DNA of 64,000 bases from assembly GCF_000807775.2 (NCBI RefSeq), contig NZ_CP047385.1:310001-374000 (forward strand). Direction: 5' to 3'. The translations under genes were made by a program, and so were the position numbers. The DNA comes from Pandoraea fibrosis. GTDB taxonomy: Bacteria; Pseudomonadota; Gammaproteobacteria; Burkholderiales; Burkholderiaceae. The notes under the pieces are model-generated. The model made no database searches. It saw only the letters and a program-made list of their open reading frames with translations, and was not told where the DNA came from. This document shows positions 45,409 to 54,769 of this stretch, one piece after another; the stretch's first letter is position 1, and every line of letters starts with the position of its first letter.

Positions 45409-46359
45409 ATGCGCTATAACGTTTGTGTCGTCGGTGGCACCGGTTTCATCGGCAGCCATCTGGTAGCCCGACTGGTGACCCTGGGACACGCGGTGCGCCT
45501 GCCGACGCGGCGCGTCGAGGCCGCAAAGGCGCTCGGCGTGTTGCCCGGTGTGGAACTGGTCGAGTGCGACGTGCACGACCCGCGCGCGCTGGAACGCGTG
45601 ATGGCGGGTTGCGACGCCGTGATCAATCTTGTGGGCGTATTGCACAGCGATCGTGGCACGCCCTACGGTCGCGCGTTTGCCCGCGCTCACGTCGAACTGC
45701 CGCGCAAGATCGCACAGGCCTGTCGCGACAGGGGAATCGACAGGCTCATTCACATGAGTGCACTCGGCGCAGATTCCAACGGCCCGAGCATGTACCAGCG
45801 CTCCAAGGGCGACGGCGAGGTGGCGATTCGCGAGACGGGCATTCCTGCCACGATCTTCCGCCCGTCGGTGGTATTCGGCCCGGGCGATAAATTCCTGAAT
45901 ACGTTTGCCAGGCTGCAAAGGCGTCTGCCGGTGGTGCCGCTCGCGTGTGCCAAGGCACGCTTTCAGCCGATCTATGTGACGGACGTCGCGCAGGCGTTCG
46001 CAGGGGCGCTCGATAACGACGCGACGGTGGGCAAAACCTACGAACTGGGTGGCCCCGACGTCTACACGCTCGAAGCGCTCGTGCGCTTTGCCGGTGCCGC
46101 GTGTGGCTGCGAACGGCCGGTTCTGGCATTGCCGGACAGCACCGCGCGATTGCAGGCCGCGATCTTCGAGAAGTTGCCGGGCGAACCCATCATCACGCGC
46201 GACAATCTCGACTCGATGACGGTCGACAATGTCATGAGTGGTCCGCTGGCGCCCGAACTCGGACTCACGCCGAACGGGCTCGAAATTGCCGTCGATTATC
46301 TCGATGGCGATAACTGGGAGCGGCGTCTGTCGGATTACCGGCGGTACGCCGGACGTTGA
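45409..46359 (+). CDS. complex I NDUFA9-like NAD(P)-binding protein
   Basis: A 316-residue atypical short-chain dehydrogenase with the Rossmann start VVGGTGFIGSHLVARL (about 5-20), DAVINLVGVLH, and a YQRSKGDGE-type Y-x3-K segment (about residues 126-134). It resembles the NDUFA9/NAD-dependent epimerase-like family. In bacteria its role is uncertain; proposals include ubiquinone or complex I support. It lies 39 nt after the transglycosylase gene in the same direction. Confidence 0.85.
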   Translation: MRYNVCVVGGTGFIGSHLVARLVTLGHAVRLPTRRVEAAKALGVLPGVELVECDVHDPRALERVMAGCDAVINLVGVLHSDRGTPYGRAFARAHVELPRKIAQACRDRGIDRLIHMSALGADSNGPSMYQRSKGDGEVAIRETGIPATIFRPSVVFGPGDKFLNTFARLQRRLPVVPLACAKARFQPIYVTDVAQAFAGALDNDATVGKTYELGGPDVYTLEALVRFAGAACGCERPVLALPDSTARLQAAIFEKLPGEPIITRDNLDSMTVDNVMSGPLAPELGLTPNGLEIAVDYLDGDNWERRLSDYRRYAGR

Positions 46360-46453
46360 CGCTTCGCGTTTGCACGTCTGCGCAATCTGTGCGACAACGC
46401 TTCCTCATTACAGTCGCGCGGCACCCGGCGTGCCGCGGGCAAGGAAAGTCCTC

Positions 46454-47098
46454 ATGCAATTGATCATCGCCAACAAGAAATATTCCTCATGGTCGATGCG
46501 TCCATGGGTCCTGCTCAAGCACTTCGGTATCGCGTTCGAAGAGCAGCAGGTGTGGCTCGCTCAACCCGACTCACGCGAGCAGATCCTGCGCTACTCCCCC
46601 ACGGGCAAAGTGCCATGTCTGATCGACAACGGCATTACGGTCTGGGACTCGCTGGCCATTTGCGAATATCTGGCCGATAGCTATCCGCATCTGCCGCTGT
46701 GGCCGAAGTCGCGTGAAGCGCGTGCCCACGCGCGCAGCGTTTGCGCCGAGATGCACAGTGGTTTCACCGCGTTGCGCACGAACATGTGGATGAACGTGGG
46801 CGCGCATTGGCCGGGCGCAGGCACGACGCCCGAGGTACTGGCCGATATCCGTCGCATCGAAGCGATCTGGGAAGACTGTCTCGCGCGCTACGAAGGTCCG
46901 TTCCTGTTCGGCGACTTCACCATTGCCGACGCGTTCTATGCGCCGGTGGTCATGCGCTTTGCTACCTTCGAGCCGTCGCTGTCAGCGCATGCGCAGGCCT
47001 ATGTCGAGCGTGTTCGCGAAGTGGCGGCCGTGCAGGCGTGGGTCGCTGCGGGGCGTGGCGAGACGGTGAGCATCGCTTATTACGAAGTGCGTCCATGA
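46454..47098 (+). CDS. glutathione S-transferase family protein
   Basis: A 214-residue protein with a thioredoxin-like N-terminal domain (MQLIIANKKYSSWSMRPWVLLK; the serine in SSWS is the likely thiol-activating residue) and an all-helical C-terminal domain with FGDFTIADAFYAPVV. The physiological substrate is unknown. AAGGAAA precedes the ATG at 46454. The stop overlaps the cca start. Confidence 0.9.
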   Translation: MQLIIANKKYSSWSMRPWVLLKHFGIAFEEQQVWLAQPDSREQILRYSPTGKVPCLIDNGITVWDSLAICEYLADSYPHLPLWPKSREARAHARSVCAEMHSGFTALRTNMWMNVGAHWPGAGTTPEVLADIRRIEAIWEDCLARYEGPFLFGDFTIADAFYAPVVMRFATFEPSLSAHAQAYVERVREVAAVQAWVAAGRGETVSIAYYEVRP

Positions 47099-48345
47099 AG
47101 ATTTACGCTGTCGGCGGAGCGATTCGCGACGCCATGCTGGGACTGCCCGTCAAGGATCGCGACTACGTGGTGGTGGGCGCGACGCCCGAGGAAATGGTGC
47201 GGCAGGGTTTTAAACCGGTCGGCAAAGACTTTCCCGTGTTTCTCCATCCCCAGACCCGTGCCGAATACGCGTTGGCTCGCACTGAGCGCAAGACGGCACG
47301 CGGCTATCACGGTTTCTCGTTCTACTTCGCCCCGGAAGTCACGCTGGAGGAAGATCTCGCGCGGCGCGACTTCACCATCAATGCGATGGCACGCGAAGTC
47401 ATGCCCGATGACAGTCTGTCGGACGAACTGGTCGATCCCTACGGCGGTAAGCGCGATCTCGAGGCGCGGTTGTTCCGTCATGTGGGCGAAGCGTTTGCGG
47501 AAGACCCGGTGCGAATTCTGCGTTGCGCCCGGTTTGCCGCACGCTTCACCGACTTCTCCGTGGCCGGGGAGACGCTCGACCTGATGCGAGAGATGACGGC
47601 CAACGGCGAGGTCGATGCGCTGGTGGCCGAGCGCGTCTGGCAAGAGATTTCACGTGGGCTGATGGAGCGTCAGCCATCACGCATGTTCGACGTGTTGCGC
47701 GATTCGGGTGCGCTAGAGCGCATTCTGCCGGAGCTGGCGCAGCTATGGGGCGTGCCGCAACGTGCCGATTTCCATCCGGAAGTGGATACCGGCGTGCATG
47801 TGATGATGGTGATCGACTACGCCGCGAAGCAAGGCTATTCGCTGCCGGTGCGCTTTGCGGCGCTCACACACGATCTCGGCAAAGGCACGACACCGGAAGA
47901 CATATTGCCGCGTCACATCGGACACGAGGGGCGTAGTGTGGGATTGCTCGGCCCGTTGTGCGCGCGCTTGCGCGTCCCCGTCGAGTGCCGCGAACTGGCG
48001 CAAGTTGTGGCGCGCGAGCACGGCAATATCCATGGGAGCCAGAAGTTCGGCGCGGCGGCGCTGGTGCGTTTGCTCGAGCGGTGCGACGCGCTGCGCAAAC
48101 CCGACCGGTTTGTCGAAGTGCTTCAGGCGTGCGAGGCGGACGCACGCGGACGCGGCGGCGATTTCGCAACCGCACCCTATCCACAGCGAGATCGGTTGAT
48201 GGCGGCGCTTGCCGCGGCGCGCAGCATCGATGCAGGGGCTGTCGCGAGCCGATACACGGACCATCCCGAGAAGATTCGCGACGCCGTGCAGGCCGCAAGA
48301 ATCGATGCCGTCGAGGCGGCGGGGTTGGGCACCGCAGACGAATGA
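47095..48345 (+). CDS. cca: multifunctional CCA tRNA nucleotidyltransferase
   Basis: A 416-residue class II enzyme that adds or repairs the 3' CCA end of tRNAs without a template. The N-terminal nucleotidyltransferase has YAVGGAIRDAMLG and DYVVVG. RRDFTINAMA binds the incoming NTP, and an HD domain (THDLGKGTTP, about residue 260) supplies phosphodiesterase/phosphatase activity, the multifunctional version typical of gamma- and beta-proteobacteria. The start overlaps the gst stop as ATGA. Confidence 0.95.
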   Translation: MKIYAVGGAIRDAMLGLPVKDRDYVVVGATPEEMVRQGFKPVGKDFPVFLHPQTRAEYALARTERKTARGYHGFSFYFAPEVTLEEDLARRDFTINAMAREVMPDDSLSDELVDPYGGKRDLEARLFRHVGEAFAEDPVRILRCARFAARFTDFSVAGETLDLMREMTANGEVDALVAERVWQEISRGLMERQPSRMFDVLRDSGALERILPELAQLWGVPQRADFHPEVDTGVHVMMVIDYAAKQGYSLPVRFAALTHDLGKGTTPEDILPRHIGHEGRSVGLLGPLCARLRVPVECRELAQVVAREHGNIHGSQKFGAAALVRLLERCDALRKPDRFVEVLQACEADARGRGGDFATAPYPQRDRLMAALAAARSIDAGAVASRYTDHPEKIRDAVQAARIDAVEAAGLGTADE

Positions 48346-48350
48346 GCGCA

Positions 48351-48384
48351 GCGCAAGTGTGGCCGTTCGCGCCACACTTGTGCG
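48351..48384. terminator. possible terminator hairpin between cca and the YopJ-like gene
   Basis: CAAGTGTGGC (48354-48363) and GCCACACTTG (48371-48380) form a perfect 10-bp stem with a 7-nt loop, extended by GCG-rich flanks. It lies 9 nt after the cca stop and 27 nt beyond the stop of the convergent gene. A T-run is missing, so efficiency is uncertain. Confidence 0.45.
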
Positions 48385-48406
48385 CGCTCGACGCTACGGG
48401 AAAGGA

Positions 48407-49471
48407 CTATTGCGATTCCGTAGACGACAGAAAGTCGTCGCGACACGGCGGCGCCAGTAATGTCGGATTTTCGGTCGGCAGCGAGAGCGCGCGCCCTGCC
48501 ATCTTGATCCTCGCCATTTCAATCGAGACACTGTAAGTCCGGTCGTCGCGAGCGAAGACAAGGCCCTTCTGACGCCGGATCAGCCTGTCGACCGTTTGCG
48601 CCTGCGCGGGATCGTGCTGGATGCGGCGATGCGCATGCAGGGCGAGTCGCGTCGACGACTGCGTATGTTGCATGAGCGCCGACGGCAGCATCAGGTCAGC
48701 CTCGTGGCTGGCCACATAACCTTTGCCCAGCATCTCGCTGAACTCGCCCGCTCGCAGGCGCGTGTGCAACAACGTGAAGGCGTCGGCATTCCGGAACATG
48801 GATTTGCACGCACACAGGCTGAACATGGCGCAGTCGATGGGGCTTTGCTGGGCGCCCGTCTCGAAGAACATCAAGTGCCTGTCAAGGCCGTTGCGAGCGA
48901 CGCACGTCACGGTTTGCTTCAGGGCTGCGGCTAACCGCACGAGCAGCATGGCCGAGCCCGTCGCGTTCAGCGTGCTGGATTCGACGGCGATGACGGTAGG
49001 CTCGCCCGCGTCGATGCGCAGATCGACGCCCACACAGTGCCCCTCCATGGGGCTAAGCTCGACCAGACATTGCTCGCGGAGCGGCGCTCCTTTGAGGCAT
49101 TGCTCATTCACGTACTTCGCAAAATCACCGGGTGTCTCGTGATGGGTGATTCGCAAGCCGGGATGAAGCAACATCTCCGAGCGGATCAGTGCGGGGATGG
49201 CGCCCCGGTCGGCCCAGTACATATCGAGACTCTGCCGGTTTGCCTTCAGGAAGGCGACGGCGAAGTTGTAGTAGTGCGTCGGCGTCTCGGGCAGTGTCAG
49301 GGCGTCGGGGGGCGAGGGCGGAACGTTCCCGGCAAACTCCAGCGACGCACTGAAACGTCTTGCGGGCAGCGCGTGGCCTTCGGGGTCGCTCAGGGTAACC
49401 GGGCGAGAGGGGAGCGAGGGGCGGGGGACGTGTGTAGCGGCCGGCGCGTGGCCGCAGGGTGAAGACATCAT
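48407..49471 (-). CDS. YopJ/HopZ-family serine/threonine acetyltransferase effector
   Basis: A 354-residue protein of the YopJ (peptidase C55-like) effector family, which acetylates Ser/Thr/Lys of host proteins after type III secretion and needs inositol hexakisphosphate. The triad is H145 in EGHCVGVD, E164 in IAVESS and C214 in PIDCAMFSL. The H-to-E spacing of 19 equals that of Yersinia YopJ. After E164, LNATGSAMLLVRL matches the YopJ region with GPAMLAIR, and LPSALMQHTQSSTRL (263-277) matches its LPVTFYKHTQ segment. The first 60 residues are Ser/Pro/Ala-rich without hydrophobic core, as expected for a secretion signal. ATG 49471 has GGAG 8 nt upstream. An in-frame ATG at 49510 would give an MG N-terminus, the myristoylation context found in some plant-pathogen members. 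No chaperone or secretion gene is nearby. Confidence 0.85.
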   Translation of the reverse strand: MMSSPCGHAPAATHVPRPSLPSRPVTLSDPEGHALPARRFSASLEFAGNVPPSPPDALTLPETPTHYYNFAVAFLKANRQSLDMYWADRGAIPALIRSEMLLHPGLRITHHETPGDFAKYVNEQCLKGAPLREQCLVELSPMEGHCVGVDLRIDAGEPTVIAVESSTLNATGSAMLLVRLAAALKQTVTCVARNGLDRHLMFFETGAQQSPIDCAMFSLCACKSMFRNADAFTLLHTRLRAGEFSEMLGKGYVASHEADLMLPSALMQHTQSSTRLALHAHRRIQHDPAQAQTVDRLIRRQKGLVFARDDRTYSVSIEMARIKMAGRALSLPTENPTLLAPPCRDDFLSSTESQ

Positions 49472-49608
49472 GAACGGGGCTCCGGAAAAGACGAAAGGCA
49501 AAGCCCCCATGATGGAGATCTTTGCCTTTCTCCGATGTTGCCCCCGACGCGCGAACTACGGATTTGCAGTCAGCGAGAAGGCACGCTGTTGCACGCGGTC
49601 GACAGGCG

Positions 49609-50511
49609 TTACTCGAACGCCTTGTCGTTCGGATTCGCGTAGAGCTGCTTGAGCTGCTCGCTCATCGGGAAGTTGAAGCTGGTGTTCTTCGGCGGCACGG
49701 GCGATTCGAACCACTTCTTGTACATCGTGTTGATCTCGCCGCTCTTCATCACACCCGCGAGCGTGTCGTCGACGAGCTTTTTGAACTCCGCATCGCCATG
49801 TTTCATCATGAAGCCGTAAGCCTCGAACGACTGCGGCGTGCCCGTGACGATCCACTCGTCGGGGTTACGGCCCATCGTGCGCGCGCCGGCGAGCAGCACG
49901 TCGTCCATCATGAACGCCTGAACCCGGCCACCCTGGAGCATGGTGAACGATTCACCGTAGTCCTTGCCCGAAATCACGCTCATGTTCATTTTCTTGTCGT
50001 TGTTCATCTTGTTCAGGATGCGCTCCGACGTCGTGCCCGCATTGGTCACGACAGGCTTGCCGGCCAGATCGGGGAAGTCCTTGATGCCCGAAGTCTTGTT
50101 CACCAGCAATCGCGTGCCGGCAACGAAGAATGTGTTCGAGAAGTTGACCTGTGCCTGACGCGCTTTCAGATTCGTCGTCACGCCACACTCGATATCGACC
50201 GTACCGTTCTGCACGAGCGCGATGCGGTTCTGCGAGGTCACGGGAATGAAGCGAACTTGCAGATCGGGCTTCTTCAGACGGGTCTTCACCACGTCGACGA
50301 TCTTGTTGCACAGATCCTGCGAGTAACCGATGACGTTGTGGTTGTTGTCGTAGTACGAGAACGGAATCGACGACTCGCGATGCCCGATGGAGATCACGCC
50401 GCTGCTATCGATTTTTTGCAGCGTCTCTGATGCGTTCTGGGCCAACGCCGTGCCTGCCGCGACACACATTGCTACACCCAGCATTACCCCGGTCAATCGC
50501 ATCTTGATCAT
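49609..50511 (-). CDS. glutamate/aspartate-type ABC transporter binding protein (orphan)
   Basis: A 300-residue SBP family 3 protein resembling GltI. The signal peptide is residues 1-26 (GVMLGVAMCVAAGTALAQ). The mature chain includes IGHRESSIPFSYYDN, GYSQDLCNKIV and GTVDIECGVTTN, all typical of Glu/Asp binders. AGGAG lies upstream of the ATG at 50511. No permease or ATPase genes adjoin it, so it must use components encoded elsewhere or act in sensing. Confidence 0.9.
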   Translation of the reverse strand: MIKMRLTGVMLGVAMCVAAGTALAQNASETLQKIDSSGVISIGHRESSIPFSYYDNNHNVIGYSQDLCNKIVDVVKTRLKKPDLQVRFIPVTSQNRIALVQNGTVDIECGVTTNLKARQAQVNFSNTFFVAGTRLLVNKTSGIKDFPDLAGKPVVTNAGTTSERILNKMNNDKKMNMSVISGKDYGESFTMLQGGRVQAFMMDDVLLAGARTMGRNPDEWIVTGTPQSFEAYGFMMKHGDAEFKKLVDDTLAGVMKSGEINTMYKKWFESPVPPKNTSFNFPMSEQLKQLYANPNDKAFE

Positions 50512-50551
50512 GTCCTGCTCCTGAAATGGTCTCACCGTGATTCCCGTTTGA

Positions 50552-50589
50552 ATCATTTGTTTCATGTTAATTTTTTTGCAACAAATGAT
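50552..50589. promoter_or_regulatory. perfect 10-bp inverted repeat upstream of the orphan binding protein
   Basis: ATCATTTGTT (50552-50561) and AACAAATGAT (50580-50589) flank an AT-rich 18-nt centre. This stands out in GC-rich DNA 41-79 nt upstream of the start codon. It could be an operator for a dimeric regulator; a terminator reading on the plus strand is less likely because no gene precedes it. Confidence 0.45.
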
Positions 50590-50749
50590 CAAATGGTTGT
50601 TAACCCTAGCAGCGACAGGGGTTTGATGGCGACGCGCGACGGCGCTGGCCGGCCCTTGAGGGCAGTGGACAGGCGGAGGATCAGGGGGGAGCCGGAGACA
50701 GGAAGCCGCCGGCGGGCGTTGCAACAGGTGTTGCGCGCAGCGCCGGGGA

Positions 50750-50950
50750 TTACAGCAAACGAATCAGCAAATTGAAGACGAGCGAGAGCACGACCGTCGA
50801 GGCAAAGGGGAAGACCATCTCGCGGCCGCGCCAGCGCAGACGTAGGTCACCGGGCAACCGGCCGATGCCGAGCTTGGTGAGCCATGGCGAGGCTGCCGAG
50901 AGGATGCAGATCGCAATGAAGATCGTGAACATCCAGCGAAACATCGGCAT
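50750..50950 (-). CDS. DUF2905 family small membrane protein
   Basis: A 66-residue protein with two hydrophobic helices flanking the conserved KLGIGRLPGDLRLRWRG segment, which defines DUF2905. Function is unknown. It lies 22 nt downstream of the MidA-type methyltransferase gene on the same strand, so the two are probably co-transcribed. Confidence 0.85.
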   Translation of the reverse strand: MPMFRWMFTIFIAICILSAASPWLTKLGIGRLPGDLRLRWRGREMVFPFASTVVLSLVFNLLIRLL

Positions 50951-50972
50951 GACCTTTTATGAAGGGATTGCG

Positions 50973-52187
50973 TTAGAGCGCGTGGCTGCGATCGCCCGTG
51001 GCGAAGCCGAGCAGACCGGCCCACTCGTCCATGCCGCGTCCGAAGGCGATGACCTTGAATAGCTCGCCCATCTCCGCTTCGGAGAGCAGCTTCTGCGCGG
51101 CGGCGGCCGCCGGCAGGAACGTCTTCGGATCGGTCGGATCGAGCGCACTCATCAGGTCGACGATGCCTGCGTTCATCAGGAATCGCGCCTGCGACGTGAA
51201 ACCGAGCAGATCGAGCCCGGCTTCGACACCGGCGTCGGCAATTCCGGAAAACTCGACGTGCGCCGTGATGTCCTGCAAGCCCGGATAGTAGAACGGATCG
51301 TCGTGTGCGTGATGACGGTAGTGGCACATCAACGTGCCGTGAGCCCGCTGCGGGTGATAGTACTCACGCGCGGGGAACCCGTAGTCGATGAGCAGCAACA
51401 CACCGCGCGCGAGCAACGGCGCCACGCTGCGCACGAAGGCCGATCCGGCTTCGTGCGTTTCCGTCAGGTATTCCTGTGTGGGCGGCAGCTCGGCCAGCGT
51501 GGCGAGCGCTTCCGGCAACTGGCCGCTATACAAGCGTTCTTCCCACCCGAAACCCGCCGGTGTCCGAATCACGCCGCGCTGGAACCAGACAGGCTGCCCG
51601 GTCTCGTCCGGACGTCGCGCCCACAGGTGCACCGGCATGGCGTCGAGCACTTCGTTGCCGAGCATCACGCCGTGAAACGCGTCGGGCAAGCGGTCGAGCC
51701 ACGTCACACGCTCGAGCAAATGCGGTGCCGCGCTGGCGATGGTGTCGCGCTGGCGTGCGCGCAACTCGCCGGACAGTTCCATGATCGAGTACGTCTCGCA
51801 GGGCGTGCCTTCGGCCTCGAGCGCGAGCAGCAGATCGGCGGCCAGACGTCCCGACCCGGCGCCGAATTCCAGCACATGGGCGTCGCCCGTCTGCTCGAAG
51901 ATTTCACCGAGTTGACGGGCCAGCGTGCGCGCGAAGAATGGGGTGAGTTCCGGTGCGGTGACGAAGTCGCTGCCGTCGGCGGCAAGGCGACCGAATTTGG
52001 CGGCGCCGGCGGCGTAATAACCGAGGCCGGGCGCGTACAGGGCCAGTTCCATGAAGCGATCGAACGGCAACCAGCCGCCGGCCGCATCGATGGCGTCGGC
52101 AAGATGCGCCGTGAGACGGCGCGAGTGTTCGAGCGCGTCCGGCTCCGGAACGGGTAAACTATGGGGTTTCGGTGCGGCCTGATTCAT
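50973..52187 (-). CDS. SAM-dependent methyltransferase, MidA/NDUFAF7 family
   Basis: The 404-residue protein has the SAM site VLEFGAGSGRLAADLL and family landmarks PFDRFMELALYAPGLGYYAAG and VLDAMPVH. The eukaryotic relative NDUFAF7 methylates an arginine of a complex I subunit; bacterial roles are not established. The ATG at 52187 gives MNQAAPKPHS, after which the conserved region begins near residue 20. It is divergent from the SDR-folB-ttcA genes across a 257-nt gap. Confidence 0.88.
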   Translation of the reverse strand: MNQAAPKPHSLPVPEPDALEHSRRLTAHLADAIDAAGGWLPFDRFMELALYAPGLGYYAAGAAKFGRLAADGSDFVTAPELTPFFARTLARQLGEIFEQTGDAHVLEFGAGSGRLAADLLLALEAEGTPCETYSIMELSGELRARQRDTIASAAPHLLERVTWLDRLPDAFHGVMLGNEVLDAMPVHLWARRPDETGQPVWFQRGVIRTPAGFGWEERLYSGQLPEALATLAELPPTQEYLTETHEAGSAFVRSVAPLLARGVLLLIDYGFPAREYYHPQRAHGTLMCHYRHHAHDDPFYYPGLQDITAHVEFSGIADAGVEAGLDLLGFTSQARFLMNAGIVDLMSALDPTDPKTFLPAAAAAQKLLSEAEMGELFKVIAFGRGMDEWAGLLGFATGDRSHAL

Positions 52188-52444
52188 GCGGGCATTGTAA
52201 CGGAGACGGTGCAGACTGGCTGCTGGAGATATGAAAGCGCGTCTGCGGGCGATATCGACGTAATTTCCGCCGATTTTCGTCACTTTTTAGCCGTTTTTGC
52301 ATGGTTTTCGCCAGTTCTCGCGATATTTGCCCGTTGTCCCGGGAACGCGCGGGGGCATCGCGAGCCATGATGCCCCGGGGCCGGCCAAGCCGACCGCCGT
52401 CCGAAGATCGTCCACCTGCCTGCCCTCTGACCGGAATTCGCCGC

Positions 52445-53287
52445 ATGACCGTTGCATCGACGCCACGCCCTACGCCTGCCACAAGCGACGCCGCCCGCAC
52501 GCCTGCCGTGCCGCGCGTGGCGCTCGTGACGGGAGGCGCGCGCCGGATCGGGCGCGCGATTGCGTTGCGGCTCGCGAGCCTGGGCTGGGACGTCGCCGTT
52601 CACTACGAGCGCTCGCACGACGAGGCGCTGGAGACCGTTGCCGCTATCGAGGCGTTGGGTCGCCGGGCCGTTGCGTTGCAAGCCTCGCTGGCTGACGAGG
52701 ACGCCACGGCCGGGCTCATCGCTCGCTGTATCGAAGCGCTGGGCGTGCCCGCATGCCTGGTGAATAATGCCTCGCGCTTCGAGTACGATAGCGCCGGCGA
52801 TTTCGGCTACAAGGCGCTGGAGCGCCACATGCGCGTGAATGCAGGCGCGCCGCTCGTGCTGGCGCGTGAGATGCACGCTGCACTGGGCGATGCGGGACGC
52901 GGTGTCGTCGTCAATCTGCTCGATCAGAAGCTGGCGAATCCGAACCCCGACTATTTGTCGTACACGCTGTCGAAGGCAGCGCTGGACGTGGCGACGACGT
53001 TGCTGGCGCAGGCCTTCGCGCCGCGCTTGCGCGTGGTCGGTGTGGCGCCCGGCGTGACGCTGCTGTCGGTCGATCAGACACCGGCGGGCTTTGCGGCGGC
53101 ACACGCCTCGACCCCGCTGGGCGCCTCGTCGACGCCGGAGGATATTGCGCAGGCCGTGGCGTATCTGGCCGAAGCCCCTGCCGTGACCGGCACGGTGCTG
53201 TATGTCGACGGCGGGCAACATCTCGCGAGTTCGTCGCGCGACGTGAAATTTCTGACCGAGCCGGCGGATGCCGACCGGTCTCGTTGA
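52445..53287 (+). CDS. SDR-family oxidoreductase, pteridine-reductase-like (FolM-like)
   Basis: A 280-residue short-chain dehydrogenase with VTGGARRIGRAIALRLA; the Arg-containing glycine motif is typical of pteridine reductases. It also has VNNASRFEYD and the catalytic Y-x3-K in YTLSKAAL. FolM-type enzymes reduce dihydromonapterin or dihydrofolate with NADPH. Location immediately before folB supports a pterin role. The ATG at 52445 leaves an extension of about 25 residues before the Rossmann strand; the open frame further upstream looks non-coding. Confidence 0.82.
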   Translation: MTVASTPRPTPATSDAARTPAVPRVALVTGGARRIGRAIALRLASLGWDVAVHYERSHDEALETVAAIEALGRRAVALQASLADEDATAGLIARCIEALGVPACLVNNASRFEYDSAGDFGYKALERHMRVNAGAPLVLAREMHAALGDAGRGVVVNLLDQKLANPNPDYLSYTLSKAALDVATTLLAQAFAPRLRVVGVAPGVTLLSVDQTPAGFAAAHASTPLGASSTPEDIAQAVAYLAEAPAVTGTVLYVDGGQHLASSSRDVKFLTEPADADRSR

Positions 53288-53308
53288 TTGTCATTACGAG
53301 TTTTCAAA

Positions 53309-53704
53309 ATGCATAGCGCTCTTTCCCACCCTCGCCTGATGGACTGCCGTCGCATGTTCCTGCGCGACTACGAAGTGTTCATCAACATCGGCGTGCACGA
53401 TCACGAGAAGCGGGGCGAACAGCGCGTGCTGATCAACGTGCAACTCTTCGTGCCGCTGGCCGAGAGCACGCCCGTGGCCGACAAGCTCGACGAGGTCGTC
53501 GACTACGACTTCATGCGCGAGACGATCGCGAAGCGCGTGGGACAAGGCCACATTCATTTGCAGGAAACCCTGTGCGACGACGTGGCGAGTGCGCTGCTGG
53601 CGCATCCGCGCGTGCGTGCCGTGGGCGTGTCGACCGAGAAGCCCGACGTTTATCCCGATTGCCACTCGGTCGGCATCGAAGTGTTCAAGATGAAGGATGC
53701 CTGA
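53309..53704 (+). CDS. folB: dihydroneopterin aldolase
   Basis: Catalyses the retro-aldol step from 7,8-dihydroneopterin to 6-hydroxymethyl-dihydropterin in folate synthesis. The 131-residue product has the family motifs [16 protein letters not shown] near the N-terminus, the DYDFMRETI helix and [15 protein letters not shown] near the end. The start at 53309 is 22 nt after the SDR stop; a later ATG (53339) would still keep the core. It overlaps or abuts ttcA. Confidence 0.9.
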   Translation: MHSALSHPRLMDCRRMFLRDYEVFINIGVHDHEKRGEQRVLINVQLFVPLAESTPVADKLDEVVDYDFMRETIAKRVGQGHIHLQETLCDDVASALLAHPRVRAVGVSTEKPDVYPDCHSVGIEVFKMKDA

Positions 53705-53705
53705 C

Positions 53706-54662
53706 ATGAGTGCCGTCATGCCCGAGACCGGCGCGCCCATGGCGGCGACCGGCAACGTCGCCGTCGATAGCGTGAAGAAAGCCCAGAAGCTCGCGTTCGA
53801 GAACAACAAGCTCGAGAAGCGGCTGTTCCGTCTGACGGGGCAGGCCATCGGCGACTACAACATGATCGAGCAAGGCGATCGTGTGATGGTGTGCATGTCC
53901 GGCGGCAAGGACAGTTACGCCATGCTCGACATCCTGCTCAAGCTGCGCGAGCGTGCGCCGATCGACTTCTCGATCGTCGCTGTGAATCTCGATCAGAAGC
54001 AGCCGGGGTTCCCGGAGCATGTGCTGCCCGATTACTTCCGTTCCATCGGTGTGGATTTCCACATCGAGAATCAGGACACGTATTCCATCGTCAAGCGCGT
54101 GGTGCCCGAGGGCAAGACGACCTGCTCGCTGTGCTCGCGGCTGCGTCGCGGCATTCTCTATCGCGTGGCAGGCGAACTGGGGGCGACCAAGGTCGCGCTC
54201 GGCCACCATCGAGACGACATCATCGAGACCGTCTTCCTGAACCTGTTCTACGGAGGCAAGCTCAAGGGCATGCCGCCGAAGTTGCAGTCGGACGACGGCA
54301 AGAATGTGGTGATCCGCCCGCTCGCGTATGTGCGTGAGTCGGATCTGGAGCGCTACGCCGAGTACAAGCAATTCCCGATCATTCCGTGCACGCTGTGCGG
54401 CAGCCAGCCGAACCTGAAGCGCGCCGAGATGAAGGCGCTGATCCGCCAGTGGGAGAAGCAGCACCCGGGGCGCATCAAGTCGATTTTCAGCGCGCTCTCG
54501 AACGTGATCCCGTCGCACCTGATGGATACGAATCTTCACGACTTCAAGAATTTGCGTGCGACGGGGCAGCCCGATCCGCTTGGCGATATTGCGTTCGACG
54601 AGGCGCCCTGTGGCGACGAGAACGACGCGGGCATCATCCGCATCACGCAATTCGACGACTGA
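53706..54662 (+). CDS. ttcA: tRNA 2-thiocytidine synthetase TtcA
   Basis: Thiolates cytidine 32 of certain tRNAs using ATP and an oxygen-sensitive [4Fe-4S] cluster. The 318-residue protein has the PP-loop [11 protein letters not shown] (about 66-76) and two Cys-X2-Cys motifs, CSLCSR and CTLCGSQPN. The ATG at 53706 follows AAGGA by 8 nt; an in-frame ATG at 53697 overlaps folB. The enzyme needs a sulfur donor such as a cysteine desulfurase. Confidence 0.94.
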   Translation: MSAVMPETGAPMAATGNVAVDSVKKAQKLAFENNKLEKRLFRLTGQAIGDYNMIEQGDRVMVCMSGGKDSYAMLDILLKLRERAPIDFSIVAVNLDQKQPGFPEHVLPDYFRSIGVDFHIENQDTYSIVKRVVPEGKTTCSLCSRLRRGILYRVAGELGATKVALGHHRDDIIETVFLNLFYGGKLKGMPPKLQSDDGKNVVIRPLAYVRESDLERYAEYKQFPIIPCTLCGSQPNLKRAEMKALIRQWEKQHPGRIKSIFSALSNVIPSHLMDTNLHDFKNLRATGQPDPLGDIAFDEAPCGDENDAGIIRITQFDD

Positions 54663-54769
54663 GCGCGATCGCTCTCGCTCGCGACATGACATTCCTTGAT
54701 GCGGCGCCGCCAGTCTGACCGGCGGGCCGCAAGCTACCGACACTCCGACACACCAATCGTCACGACGCC

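Noticed and set aside
43366..45918. A very long open frame on the minus strand opposite the lytic transglycosylase and NDUFA9-like genes
   Set aside because: It is antisense to two well-supported genes, is rich in Arg, His and Ala, and shows no family motif; this is a GC-rich codon-position shadow.
49511..49608. HrpB/PIP-type box (TTCG repeats) upstream of the YopJ-like gene
   Set aside because: Only one TTCGC is present on the coding strand; the partner reads TTCTCGC and the spacing is not that of a known type III promoter.
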